The notes below the pieces were generated by a model. The model made no database searches. It had not been told where the DNA came from and saw only the letters and a program-made list of their open reading frames with translations. DNA of 64,000 bases, taken from NCBI GenBank assembly GCA_963969395.1, contig OZ017797.1:37014001-37078000 (forward strand), written 5' to 3'. This document shows positions 13,431-24,160 of this stretch, piece after piece; position 1 is the first letter of the stretch; every line of letters begins with the position of its first letter. A program made the translations under genes and the position numbers. The DNA is from Pseudoscleropodium purum. Lineage: Eukaryota; Streptophyta; Bryopsida; Hypnales; Brachytheciaceae.

Positions 13431-13776
13431 AGATTGAAGAATTGATTTCCATTATTTTTGTAATGTCAAGGTCAACAACGGAATGCTGGATCTGTACCAA
13501 AAGAATCAACTCAATTCAATTATCGACATCAATTATTAACTTGTAAGTACGGAATCTAAGAGTTTAGTCAAACTTTAGAATATCTTTCATTTTGTCGGTA
13601 ACTATGCTTCCATTTTGACACCAAATTGGAACGAATTTTGCTTTATTTTATCCCATAGTGAAATCAACTGTTTTTTTTTAATAAGTCACGAGGTTTTCAG
13701 AATTTAAAATTATCCTGATTTTCTTTTTGAAGAAAATTAAAGCTAAGAAACTTCATGACGGATACAAAAAACATGC

Positions 13777-14663
13777 TTAACCCCTAAAGGATCATTGGCC
13801 CTATGGGGGACAAAATGACAAATGGAATTTTAGGCAAGTATTTACGGGTTGAAATTTTTTCATGATTTTTCAAAACTTTTTTTTGAAGATTGTAAAATTG
13901 ATTAACTTTATGAGAACATCGTTTTTTTTTCAATTGATGCTTGAGAATAAAAGTTATGCCCAAATAAGCTCAACACAGGGGACGGGGTGTAACAAAAAAA
14001 ATTCAAATTTTTTTAATTTGGATAAAAAAAAATCTTTTCTCATAAATTATATTTTTTTTCTACATGAAAAACTTTGATTCATTCCATTTAGATTTGTTAT
14101 GAGAAAGTTATGGGCAATTTTATTTTTGGGGCAATTAGAGCATCTTCTTGAAAAAATAACTTATAGGATTCATCTATTAATGCAATTTTTTCAGTTTTAA
14201 AATAGTGTGCTTGCTAGAATAATATCACCATTGGAATTAATGGATTTCAATTCTATTTTAAAGATACTAATAATTTAAATTTTCCTTCTATCTCATACTT
14301 ACTTCTATTTAGTAATTTTTTAAAGGATAAAAATTAAGTTTTTTTGAATCTTTTTTTTCCCCTAGACTCTCAACTCAAATCTCCACTTTGAAGATTTAAA
14401 GCTCAAAACTCTGTAGAGCAAAAATTTTAAGTTAAAAATGTTCAAAGTCATAAAATCTAGTCTTGCAATGTTATGAAGAACTTGTTTTTTCACTTTAAAT
14501 GCAAATATTTTGCAATTTGTATGGTCAAAAACTTTGAAATATTTATCATAGATAATTATTCATACCAAGTTTCCAAATCATAGGATGAAACTTGATTTAT
14601 ACTTCTTTAGCTTAAGTCTAAGACATTAGAAGAAATTTGGGATCTCCATAGGGTTGTGAGTTA
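13777..14663 (+). mobile_element. TTAA-flanked TIR element, family A copy 3
   Basis: It begins TTAACCCCTAAAGGATCA and runs parallel to 28195-29161. It shares the GGGACAAA block, the AAGCTCAA...GTAAC block (where the other copy carries a G24 run), GAGAAAGTTATGG and TTAGAGCATCTT. The right end is degraded; a GGGTTGTGAGTTA near 14651 is the best candidate. No coding capacity. Confidence 0.6.
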
Positions 14664-14774
14664 TCAACCCCTGTAAAAGCTGAAATTCTTGTAGGAATGC
14701 AAATTTGGCATGGTTGAGAGAGTGCCACATCATCAATTAAAAAAAAAATTTAAACATTTATTTTGCATTTCAGG

Positions 14775-15060
14775 ATCAGGGTTGTCAGGACGTCTGGACG
14801 CGGACGCTGTGTCCGCAGCGTCCGTTGACATTCGCGTCCTGGCGGACGCAGAGTCTGCCCGTCTACTCGTTCGTCCGCCCGATTACGGCCGTCCGATCGA
14901 CGCGCGGATTGATCTGGTCCACACGATCTGGGCGTCTGCCTCGGGCCATCCACCCCGTTCGTCCACCCTGTCCGTCCGCCCCGCCCGTCCGCTTTCCGAC
15001 GGCGGTCGGGACGTTGCGTCCGCCAGCGTCCGTGCGTCTGGACGTCCGGAAAACGAATGC
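14775..15060. other. CpG-rich GTCCG/CGGAC island with inverted ends
   Basis: About 285 bp of strikingly GC- and CpG-rich DNA sits inside strongly AT-rich sequence. It is packed with GTCCG, CGTCC and GGACG words in both orientations. The start (GGACGTCTGGACGCGGACGC) and the inverse of the end (GGACGTCCAGACGCACGGAC) resemble each other, so it may be the terminal or subterminal part of a DNA transposon. Open frames exist on both strands, but their Arg/Pro-rich translations follow from the repeat and resemble no family. Confidence 0.55.
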
Positions 15061-15141
15061 TATTTTGGGGCGGATGTTGACATTCGTCAACCTTGTTCAG
15101 GACCAAGCATTAAAAAAAATTTGGGGTAATTGTTGACCTGA

Positions 15142-15292
15142 ATGGTTGTCATACTGGACAAGTTACTATTCATTTCATGTCCTGTAGGACGAGTTATTAT
15201 TCATCAAATGTACCTCTTAGGTACATTTGATGAATAATAACTCGTCCTACAAGACATGAAATGAATAGTAAATTGTCCAGTATGACAACCAT
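15142..15292. repeat. Near-perfect inverted repeat, 74-bp arms, 3-nt loop
   Basis: 15142-15215 is the inverse of 15219-15292 at 72 of 74 positions, with only CTT between. The ends read ATGGTTGTC and GACAACCAT. A transcript would form one long hairpin. It could be a foldback MITE or a young miRNA/siRNA hairpin locus. No clear target duplication is visible at the edges. Confidence 0.85.
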
Positions 15293-16100
15293 GATCACCA
15301 CTCCATTGGATAGGTAGAAAAGCATTCTATTTCGTAATGTTGTCCCACATTCTACACCCTTGTATATGCATTTAATATGAACATTTGTGATTGAACTAAA
15401 TTAGGACTTGACATTATGTTCCATAATGCTCAATCTTGAGTGTCCCACTTCATGGGGTTATCTAATCCATAAATGTAACCTAATTGTAATTTGGACTCTA
15501 CCTTCAATGGATATTTCATTAAAATGGCAGTATTCCACAAACTTTGCACTTTTAGGTTTAGAACGTGCGGTCAGAACTGTATACCAGTCCTAGATTTCAG
15601 GGTCTGAAACCAACACCAGTCTTAGAAAATTAATGGAAAAATGGTGGAAAAATGGCGCCATATTAACGAAATATCTGTTCTTCTCAAATGAGCTTAAAAT
15701 GAATACTGTATGCCTATATCCTTAGTACACTGGAGTAGTCAGGTTAGCCGTTTCACTGCCATCTCGTCCGGTTTCTTTTGTTTTTTCCATTCTGGAGATA
15801 GCTTCGCTTTAAGTTGTTCTTGGTTCCTTAACTTACTTAAAAATGGCTTGCCACTTGCGGAGGTGCCCATGTGTTTCAGAACTAAAAACAAAATTCAAGA
15901 GAAAAACAAAAGAAACAAAAAAATACCGACTCGCTGTCTCTCGTCCTGTTTTGTTTTAAAAATTTGAAAATGTTTTAGAAAATGTAAAAAACTCCGCCGA
16001 GGAGCGTTGTCCTCTGGCGCTGTGCACTCTTTCCTTTTTCATGGAAAACAACAACAAAAAACTAATACAAAAAATCTACCGTACAGTCGATAAGTACCCA
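15293..16100. other. Intergenic DNA upstream of the first dirigent gene
   Basis: No gene recognised. Open frames at about 15408-15593 and 15710-15967 have no family features. Confidence 0.5.
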
Positions 16101-16110
16101 AGTCCGTAAA

Positions 16111-16248
16111 GTCAACCTTCAACTGCGGAAGGTTGACCCTGCTTCGATGCATCCCGAAAAGTTACAAAGTCAGCGATTAGTTCTTTGGAATCAAGGATCG
16201 ACCCGGTTGACATTGAATCGTTCAGCATAGGTCGTCTCCCGAGGTCAA
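16111..16248 (+). promoter_or_regulatory. W-box cluster upstream of dirigent gene 1
   Basis: Four TTGAC cores occur in 138 bp: inverse at 16111, forward at 16133 and 16207, inverse at 16244. The first two form a perfect inverted pair, GTCAACCTTC and GAAGGTTGAC, separated by 7 bp. The block with the last two is conserved upstream of the second dirigent gene. TTGAC(C/T) is the core bound by WRKY factors, so induction by defence signals is a reasonable inference. Confidence 0.6.
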
Positions 16249-16406
16249 CCTCGTGTTTCTATTTTTTCATTACACAGCCTGGGCATTCCATATATCGACA
16301 AGTCAAGCTCTGAGCACCAAAACCCGGCGATGTGCAGTGGAAATCACTAAAATAATTGTCATGAGGTATCGTGGGGAACCTCCCAAATTCAACCCTAACA
16401 TCGATG

Positions 16407-16414
16407 TATAAAGG
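16407..16414 (+). promoter_or_regulatory. TATA box of dirigent gene 1
   Basis: TATAAAGG lies 417 bp before the start codon and about 160-200 bp after the conserved TTGAC cores. The same octamer occurs at the matching place upstream of the second copy. Confidence 0.6.
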
Positions 16415-16823
16415 TACAGATCATTCCAAGTGATTCATATTAGCTTTACAATCTCGTCTAATTACTTGTGACGACAGTCAAGGTTCTGCATTGCCTAGCT
16501 GCCTTGCCAAGGGAGTTCTAGACAGACCTTCGAACTAGTACCAAAGGTAGCAGCAGTACCACTTTGAAACATTTTGATTGTGCTTAATATGTTATTTCAT
16601 GTTGGCTTTAGGTAGACTTGATCGAATGCTTGTTTTTTTTATGTACCCACTTCCGTATCTTCTAGTGATGCTAGGCTTGGTAGCTAGCTAGGTATTGCAG
16701 CTTGTAAGGATTTTACAGTGGTAGGCGATCGTCGGGATGTAGGAATGGCATTATTAACGAATTGTTGGATTGTGGATTGTTGTTGTATGGTTACCAGCTA
16801 GGTTACCGAATCGCAGGGCAACC

Positions 16824-17729
16824 ATGGCATCCTCAGTGGCTTTCGCTTTGTGCATCGTGCTCTGCATTTGCAGTCTGCAGACTGCGGTTCAGGGTAAGCC
16901 CTTTATTCCATAACTATAAGCATCCTAGTTCATATGCTTGTCTTGTAACTCCCCAAAGATACATCCGCCTCTATATTAATTCATCGATTGCATCGATCCC
17001 GCTTACAGTGTTCGATCTCCATATTAATTAAATACCTTTTGTCAAACTTTTTAGCCCAGTTCTCTTGTGAACTTAATAGCTACTGCCTGAAATCATGTGG
17101 TTCAGCTGGCGCATTAATTCTCGCAACTTCATAACCTCGATCGGTAGCTAGTTCTCCTCTTCATGTCTCCGATCTCTGTAAGTAGAGTTCAAATCTAGAT
17201 ATCCACCAGTTGAGTACTACAAAAAAGTTCCAACAATGTTGTGATTGCAACTGTTGCAGCAAAGAAGGAAAAGCTTACGCTTACCGTGTACGTCAACGAG
17301 ATCCGCGGCGGCCCCAACGTCACAATCCTGGCAGCCGCAGGAACAGGCCAAGGCAACTTCTCTGCTCTGGGCTGGGGCAGCCTCCTCGTCTCCGAAAATA
17401 TCCTGAAGGAAGGCCCCTCTCCAGACAGTCCTACTCTCGGAAGAGTAACAGGCTCCGGGCTCTTGAGCACCAAGGGAGGCTTTGCTGACGGCGGAACGCA
17501 AGTGATCAACAAGTTTTGGTTCTCTCCCACGTCGAAGTACCTGGGCTCCAGTATTACGGTCTTGGGAACATTGGCGTACCCGTTGGCGCCATGGGAACTC
17601 ACCGCCATCGCTGGGACTGGACAGTTCCGGGGATACTACGGATACGTGTTAGCGTCGCCGGAGCTTTCCTTCACCGTGGCTCCACTCTTTGTTTACAAGT
17701 TTGAGTTCCACCTTTACCAGTTGTTTTAG
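16824..17729 (+). CDS. Dirigent protein, copy 1 (two exons)
   Basis: Join 16824-16893 and 17260-17729; 540 nt, 179 residues. Exon 1 encodes a typical signal peptide (hydrophobic MASSVAFALCIVLCICS) and ends in phase 1 at AGG|GTAAGC; the 366-bp intron ends in TTGCAG. The mature part has dirigent landmarks: LTLTVYVNEIRGGPN near the N-terminus, GSLLVSENILKEGP, a central LGRVTGSGL, then YLGSSITVLG and WELTAIAGTGQFRGYYGYV. Dirigent proteins are secreted beta-barrel proteins that direct stereoselective coupling of phenoxy radicals (lignans, lignin-like polymers) in the cell wall; the substrate here cannot be told. Length is usual for the family. The start is the first ATG before the signal peptide and is conserved in copy 2, which lies tail to tail 2.2 kb away. 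The promoter carries W-boxes. Confidence 0.9.
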
Positions 17730-19968
17730 TTCCACCTTTACAAGTTGTTTTAGTTTCACCGAGCTTCAGAAAACCAGAATATGTTCCTTGCAAATTTATA
17801 ATGGTGTCAGCGGTTGTGGCAGTTGTTTGAGAAGATTAGTTCTCCATTTGAGGGTCTGCGGAGCTGGAGTGTGTCTGTTTGATTCGTCGAGCTAGAAGAG
17901 GGGCCAGATAGATAGCAGCTGGGATGCATTTCCGATTGCAGTAATTGGTGTACAATGCATTTGTTTGTACGTTTTGGCACAAATGCCTGCGTACTGCTTG
18001 ATTTCATTAAGTTTTGTATCAAAGTGATTTGTTGCAGCGAAATTTCACAGCACTAGCTGTCCTGTTTCTTGTTCTTCTGATTCTGCGCTTTTGCATCATA
18101 TTTGCGAAAGGAAATGATTGCATACGAATCGTCGATGTTCGGATGTTGTGCGTAACTGGCGGTTTGTATCGAAACGACTAACTTTAGTTGATGGTTAACG
18201 TTCGGACTTTTTTCAATTTTGTTCTGAATTTCAAAACATTTGATTCCATAAGTTGGCATGTTTTTATATTATTTGGAACTTATGTACTTTATGGTATTAA
18301 GAAATCTCTTCGCTTCAAAACGAATTCTTCTGTAGCCCAATATCGTATGGCATACGCCGTTTTGACAGTTACGGAGAACATTATTTGCTGAGCCGATACA
18401 CGCAGATGAATATCAGTAAATTACATTTCATTCACGACATTCACAAGGCAGTTTTAAAAGTTCACTATGGAGGGAATGAAGCGGAGTTTGCTAAGGCCAC
18501 TGATCACTTGATTGTTCCATAATCACTTGCTAAGTTGATCATTGCTCCATTTCTTTAGCACGATGGTAAACTAGTAGATTTCCCTTGTGATTGTGCACTT
18601 CTGAGCAATTATTTCCAAGCCCATCCCTTGTCGACTCTCAACATCATTTCATTTTCTTCCTTGCTAGAGGGTTTAGACGTTTAGTATGTCATTTTATTGC
18701 CAGTCCTAATCATTTAACGAAATTGATGTTGGATGCATTTGAAACGCTCAGGATAGTTGGTGTCTCGATTTGCATAAATGAAATGCAATACTCATTTTAA
18801 CACAACGAATCAACGAGTGCGTAATGGGCTGTGTTTGTTGAGTACGAATAGGATTAGAACGCCGCAGGCGTTTCTATAAATAAAGGTAGCTATTTACAAA
18901 CTACGGAGCATATTTTATGCAGACAATTTCTAAGTAACTGGTGCAATTATTGAATTTACATAACTCACTGATACATGCTCAACTCCCTTGAATCATTGCC
19001 CCCATGTATACTGATAACTCAAACCCAATTCTATGCAGGACAGGGTCAACAAATGAAACGTCCCATTTCCCGAAGCACCATTTTTTATAACCTCCTGGAG
19101 CATGTTCTGAACGGGTTATAGTTGGGTAGGTGGAAATGGGGAACGTTACAACCCCTCTGGCCTTCTCATACTACGATCTGAGAGATTTATAATCAAATAA
19201 GTGGGAAAATTCATGAAACGAATAAATTTTCTTATATCAGCAGTTGCACCTTTGCTTTCAGCACAAATGAAAAAAATTCCATTGTCGCAGGTTGAAACTC
19301 ACTGGCGTCGACGGAGCTTTCGGTGGCGCCACGCGACCTGAAACCAAAATCTATACGTGTCCTACTGGTTTGTGGCCAAAAACTAGACCTTTGTGAAGAC
19401 ATGTGTCACAATTTTTGGCTTGTGGAATATCGTCGATTTAACGAAATTGACGTTAAACAAAATTGAAAAAAAATGAAACTGCTTCGAAGCCCCCGACCAA
19501 GGTGATTTGTAACATAAGCGCCATATATGTCACATTGTCACTGACTCTCAAACTCTCAACGTAACGTCCATGATTCCTATGCAAGAACCTCGCTCCACTT
19601 ATATTACAAACACGATGCGAAAGTGCCTACAAAGTGAGAAAACTTTTTAAGTGCAAGAAATGAACTCAAAAATCCGTCCTTTATTTCACACTATATATAT
19701 ATTTGTGCCGACATGTACAAACAATTTGAATGTACGCAAATTATTGCCATTCGATCCCGGAAATGCAAGCGCGCTGGCTGCAGTCTGACCCCGCTTTGAA
19801 CAATCAATTGAATCAAAGAGATCGACACACTCCATGTTCCGAAATGGACAATCTCTCAATACGGCCAAATCGATCCGCCTTAAGGCTTCGATCAGTGTAA
19901 TAAAACTGATCGATATATCAATCCTACTTCGATTAATTCCCAGTCGGCGTGGATTTATATCATTTCAA
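17730..19968. other. Spacer between convergent dirigent genes
   Basis: It holds the 3' untranslated regions of both genes and no recognisable gene. Just after the first stop, the phrase TTCCACCTTTACAAGTTGTTTTAG nearly repeats the end of the coding sequence (a tandem duplication of about 24 bp). A small hairpin lies at 19055-19149. Confidence 0.55.
19055..19149. repeat. Imperfect hairpin
   Basis: AACGTCCCATTTCC at about 19057 pairs with GGAAATGGGGAACGTT at about 19132 (one gap, one mismatch). Inside it, TTATAACC pairs with GGTTATA. It may be a tiny MITE. Confidence 0.5.
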
Positions 19969-21041
19969 TTACCACAACCTGTAAAGGTGGAACTCAAACT
20001 TGTAAACAAAGAGTGGAGCCACCGCAGACTCCGTCGACGCCAACACATATCCATAGTACCCCCTGAAATGCCCCGTGCCAGCAATGGCGGTGAGTTCCCA
20101 GGGCGGCAACGGGTACGCCAAAGTGCCCAAGACCGTGATGCTGGAGCCGTTGTACTTGGACTCGGGTGAGAACCAAATCTTGTTGATCACTTGAAATCCG
20201 CCGTCTACAACTCCTCCCTTGGTGCTGATCAGACCGGAGCCTGTCGATCTGCCCAACACAGCACTGTCTGCAGAGGGGCCTTGCTTGACGATGTTTTCGG
20301 AGACGAGGAGGCTGCCCCAGCCCAGAGCAGAGAAGTTGCCTTGGCCTGTGCCTGCGGCTGCTAAGATTGAGATGTTGGGGCCAGCTCGGGTCTCGTGTAC
20401 GTAAACTGTGAGGGTCAGTTTCTCACGTTTTGCTGCAATGCCAACAATACAACACAATCAGCTAGTTGTAAATACTGACTGTCAGCTTGTGGATTCGAAC
20501 AGGGATCCAATGTTACCGATCGATCGGTCGATTCTAGGCAGTACGTTGCTTCCAGATCCACGAAAGGCTTATTGAACTGGGTTACAATAGAGGAGGAATC
20601 CGAAACGTCCATCTGGAGTTTTAGAAGAATTTCATCATCAACGACCAGTGTCGATAGACCGAATAGCCAGGGTTCATTAGGATACACAAGCAATAGAATT
20701 TGGACACGAAAGGACGTTTGTACAATTTTCATACTGGAAGTTTCAATCTCCTTTGCAAGTTTGATACATCCGCTTCATTATATTCATTACGTGTGAGAGA
20801 ACAGGAGTATGATCGACGCAGTCGTAGTCTCCTAGATCGACGCAATACGTCGGTAAAAGATTCTTATGTGTTTTTGGTACATTTTGGAATGAATTCCATG
20901 AGCATTTCGAAGGATAGCCAGTTTCTGATCAGCAAGGTCAAGTTGCTTAGTCATGGAATGAAAGGGCTTACCCTGAACCGCAGTCTGCAGACTGCAAATG
21001 CAGAGCACGATGCACAAAGCGTAAGCCACTGAGGATGCCAT
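19969..21041 (-). CDS. Dirigent protein, copy 2 (two exons)
   Basis: Complement of join 19969-20432 and 20972-21041; 534 nt, 177 residues. Exon 1 differs from that of copy 1 at one of 70 bases and has the same phase-1 AGG|GTAAGC donor; the 539-bp intron ends in TTGCAG. Landmarks match copy 1: LTLTVYVHETRAGPN, GSLLVSENIVKQGP, LGRSTGSGLIS, YNGSSITVLG and WELTAIAGTGHFRGYYGYV. The two proteins are roughly 83% identical by eye; copy 2 is two residues shorter, with changes near the C-terminus (ASTESAVAP against ASPELSFTVAP). Presumed role: secreted coupling-guide protein in the apoplast. No disabling change is seen, so it is likely functional. Codon use is GC-richer than the surroundings, as in copy 1. 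Confidence 0.9.
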
Positions 21042-21480
21042 GATTGCCCTGCGATTTGGTAAGCTAGCTGGTACCCACACAACAACAGTCCACCACATGT
21101 CGTTAGCAATGCAGTTCCTAAATCCTGACTATCGCCTATAATTAACACTGTTACACAGTAAAATCCTTCAATTCTAAGCCCCAAATGTATTTTCCTTCGT
21201 GAAATGCCTAGCAACCATCACCGACAGCTTGAAGCTCCGAGACAGGTGACATCGGTGCTTCATGTCTTCCTAAAGACAACAAGAGAAAGCATAAGCTAAA
21301 CATAATCATGGTGCTTTGAGTTGGTACCAGTTGCTACTACCTGAAAATTGGATCGTCTGTCTAGACTCCGGTGTAAATGTAAATGTGTTGCCTGTTCTCA
21401 CTCGTACCGTACGAAAGCAGAAGCACTTGCATGCAATTGTAAGCCGAAGAGTCTGATATGAAAAACATGAAACGGTTTCT

Positions 21481-21488
21481 CCTTTATA
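21481..21488 (-). promoter_or_regulatory. TATA box of dirigent gene 2
   Basis: On the minus strand this reads TATAAAGG, 447 bp before the start codon, at the place equivalent to 16407-16414 of copy 1. Confidence 0.55.
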
Positions 21489-21652
21489 CTGCGAAGCCAG
21501 GGTGGAGTTTGGTGACGCACCCACCAATTATTCTAGTAATATTCTCCATTGAAAAGCAAGTTACCATCTAGGCGGTTTCAATGTTCAGAGCTTGACTCGT
21601 CGCTCACATAAGTTATGGCCTTTACTAATCAGTTAACAAGAAACACGGCGAG

Positions 21653-21695
21653 TTGACCTCGAAAGACGACCTAAAGCTGAACAAGTCAATGTCAA
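21653..21695 (-). promoter_or_regulatory. W-box cluster upstream of dirigent gene 2
   Basis: TTGAC cores occur at 21653 (plus) and at 21685 and 21691 (minus). The block reads, towards the gene, CGGTTGACATTGA, GTTCAGC, TAGGTCGTCT, CGAGGTCAAC, matching 16205-16248. The preserved order and spacing after duplication suggests functional promoter sites. Confidence 0.6.
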
Positions 21696-21749
21696 CCGGA
21701 GAGAGGCTGCTTGGTTCAATTCCAAAGTACAAAAACGCGAGTGTCGCAA

Positions 21750-24029
21750 CTGCTTTTCCCGGAACTCGCGTGGAAGCACTCTGTCAGTTGCAATTAAACT
21801 ACAATAGTTTTGTAAGAAGCTCCATTTGATGAATCATATAAAATTTAAAATTTAAATTAAAAGTTGAGAAAGCCGTTGACGTGTTGACTTGCTCTCGCTT
21901 TTGTGATGATTGACGGATGTTCAAGTTTTTTGTGAATAAAGAAGTCGCCGGCACGGCATTATTGAATATTGAAGCTAAATTTAAGGTAATTCGGTGTCTT
22001 ATCTGTTTTGGGACTAACTGAACCGCCGCGTAGGGAGCAATTGTACTGCTGTACGCTTCTACTGCACAATTCAAGCCAGGGTAGGTTTATGGGTAAGCGC
22101 GTCTAGAAACCGACTATCTTCCTCAAATATAATTTTCTATCTTTCTGTCCCAAAAAATACATCTTTATTTGTAGAAAATAGGAAAAATAATTTTGAACAA
22201 AACTAAAAATTGGTCATTTGGAAGGACTTCTTGGTGATGAGATTTGACTAATAAAACTGAAGTCAAAACCATCTCTAATGTTTAGAAATGCATGCGTAAG
22301 GGAGGCCTATTTGCACAATTGTGGAGGCTATAAAATAATGTATTTTTAGATGATCTTTGGTAGGAATGTCTAACTATTAGGAGAATATACTATAAAAATT
22401 TCAACTAAAAATCATTAATTTAAACTGCTCAATAGTACTAAAAAACCCTAAATGTCAAAGTGTGACAAATTAATAAAATTGAATTTTAAATATAAAATGA
22501 TTTTTTTTAATTTCTGAAAAATAAGAGATACAATTACAATCAAGACATCTAGGAACCATTTTTTTGGTTTTGGCATTGAACCTAGAAATCAAAAGTTATA
22601 GCAAAAGTTATAGCGGTCCCAAAAAAGAATGCAACCCAACAATACAAGTATTTCTTGCAATCACCCACCTACTATTTTTTTTCTTATTCAATAAACTATA
22701 TTTACATTTTCATGGAAAAAAAGGTTTCTCGACATTCCACTGGCAAAATTCCTCTTGAAATTCACCAAGTTCGTTGTCATTTTCATCGGTTCGCAGTACA
22801 TTGACCTTCGGTTCACTCAATCATACCGATTATGGTTTCTATAGTCGTTGTAAACATTTTCCTCCTTTGTTTACGTGGAAGGAACAGTTGATTGCGTTTG
22901 TTGGTCTGTCCAGTTTCCTCGTCCCAGTCAATCGCAGAATATAACTTAAATTTTTATTCGTGTTTTTGCACCAATAACCAGGTTCTGTAGTTAGTAGCAG
23001 ATCCATTCCAATACCCTGAATTTTTTATTTTTTATTTTTTATTTTTGGCATAAACGAGGAAGGACAGCCATTGCATTAAAGGTACTGTAGAAGGAGTAGT
23101 CCATGTGTTTCTAGAAGAAGGAAAAAAAGGAAGATATATAATTTTATGGCGGAGAATTCGGAAATGTTCTTGGCCATCAAACCACGTGCAATCAGTCTTT
23201 CATGATGTCCAATTTTAGCTGCAGACGTGGATCACCGCTGGGTATCCTCGCTCGGCTGTTGATTGATTAGCCAAAGTGAATCTGATCTGATTTTGTGTCT
23301 AAATTCATTTCCTGTTTCTATTCAGTGCAGCAAGGCGAGCACAATAGTTAAATTGGGAAGCGTTGCATTCGCCCTTCTTTAATCTTTTCTTTTCGAAACA
23401 CAGGAAACAGAGTTCAGTTCGATTGCTAAGAAATAGAGTGCAAGGAAACCACCTCCGGACGGACTAAAATAAAGAACAGTAACCGGACTTTCGATCACCC
23501 ACCCATCTAAACACTAGAGCATCAATGCCCAACGGACTTGCAAAATGGACCCTCTTCAGCTCCTGGCTTGAAAATCTTGCCCGACAAGCAGGAATTACGT
23601 TACTGAGGTGATTCAAGTTCATTCGGAAATAGCGGTACCACCTCTGAGCTCCGACAGTCGAGTACCACCTCTGGCTGCGCTCTGATCGATCGTCCTGCAC
23701 GTTTCGATTTGCTTTGGCTGCTTTAATTGCGGTGTTTCAGCTTGCAACAAGATGATGGGTCCGGAAGAAGAGGCTTCCGCCGCATGAGCCCTCGGTTACC
23801 CTTGTTTCTTCTGATTTGGCGGAGGCAAAACGATGGGACTCAGATTAGAAACGCTGCAAGATGAAATGAAATACTGGATGATGCTTTGAAAAGGATGTTC
23901 TTCTTCTCGAGCATGGTGGCCTTCAACATTGTCGCTTTTGTTCAATGTTCACATGAAGCTCTTGCCAAAAAGAAAATGGTACTTTGAAATCAAATCCAGA
24001 AGGGTTTGGTCCGAAATGACCCCTAAACT
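21750..24029. other. Intergenic DNA, mixed composition
   Basis: No gene is recognised. 22700-23900 is less AT-rich. An open frame on the minus strand at 23464-23700 resembles no family. A (TTTTTTA)n run lies at about 23019-23045. Confidence 0.45.
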
Positions 24030-24160
24030 ACCCTGGGTGATGGGGCAAGTGCTAGGGGCTTTTGGGTGCATCGATAAGGTTGCCGGTTCAATTCCTTGTA
24101 CTAATTCTGTTAGCATGGGTCTTATTCATGTCTCTTTTCTTGTGTTTTGATTGCCATGGA
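24030..24160 (+). mobile_element. Possible tRNA-derived SINE relic
   Basis: GGTTCAATTCC at 24085-24095 matches the tRNA internal B box, and TGGGGCAAGTGCTAGGGGC at 24041-24059 resembles an A box about 25 bp upstream. No acceptor stem or good T-arm stem closes, so it is not a functional tRNA. T-rich sequence follows. A chance match remains possible. Confidence 0.35.

Larger units (their letters stand above)
10286..13776. other. Intergenic DNA with a more GC-balanced patch at 11.87-12.33 kb
   Basis: No gene is recognised. A small inverted repeat (CTGATGTGG near 11549, CCACATCAG near 11584) precedes the GTTTTTTT repeat. Around 11870-12330 the base composition is less AT-rich and two ACGCGT sites occur near 12245-12262, but no coding family is evident. 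At about 13370-13430 there is a fragment similar to the dirigent promoters. Confidence 0.5.

Noticed and set aside
14710..15136. Overlapping open frames of up to 139 codons on both strands
   Set aside because: They arise from stop-poor GC-rich repeats; translations are Arg/Pro/Asp-biased on both strands and match no family.
23464..23700. 78-codon minus-strand frame (MQDDRSERSQRW...)
   Set aside because: No recognisable family, no splice partner, and it does not start in a clear gene context.
24035..24105. A tRNA gene
   Set aside because: B box is good, but acceptor and T-arm stems do not pair.
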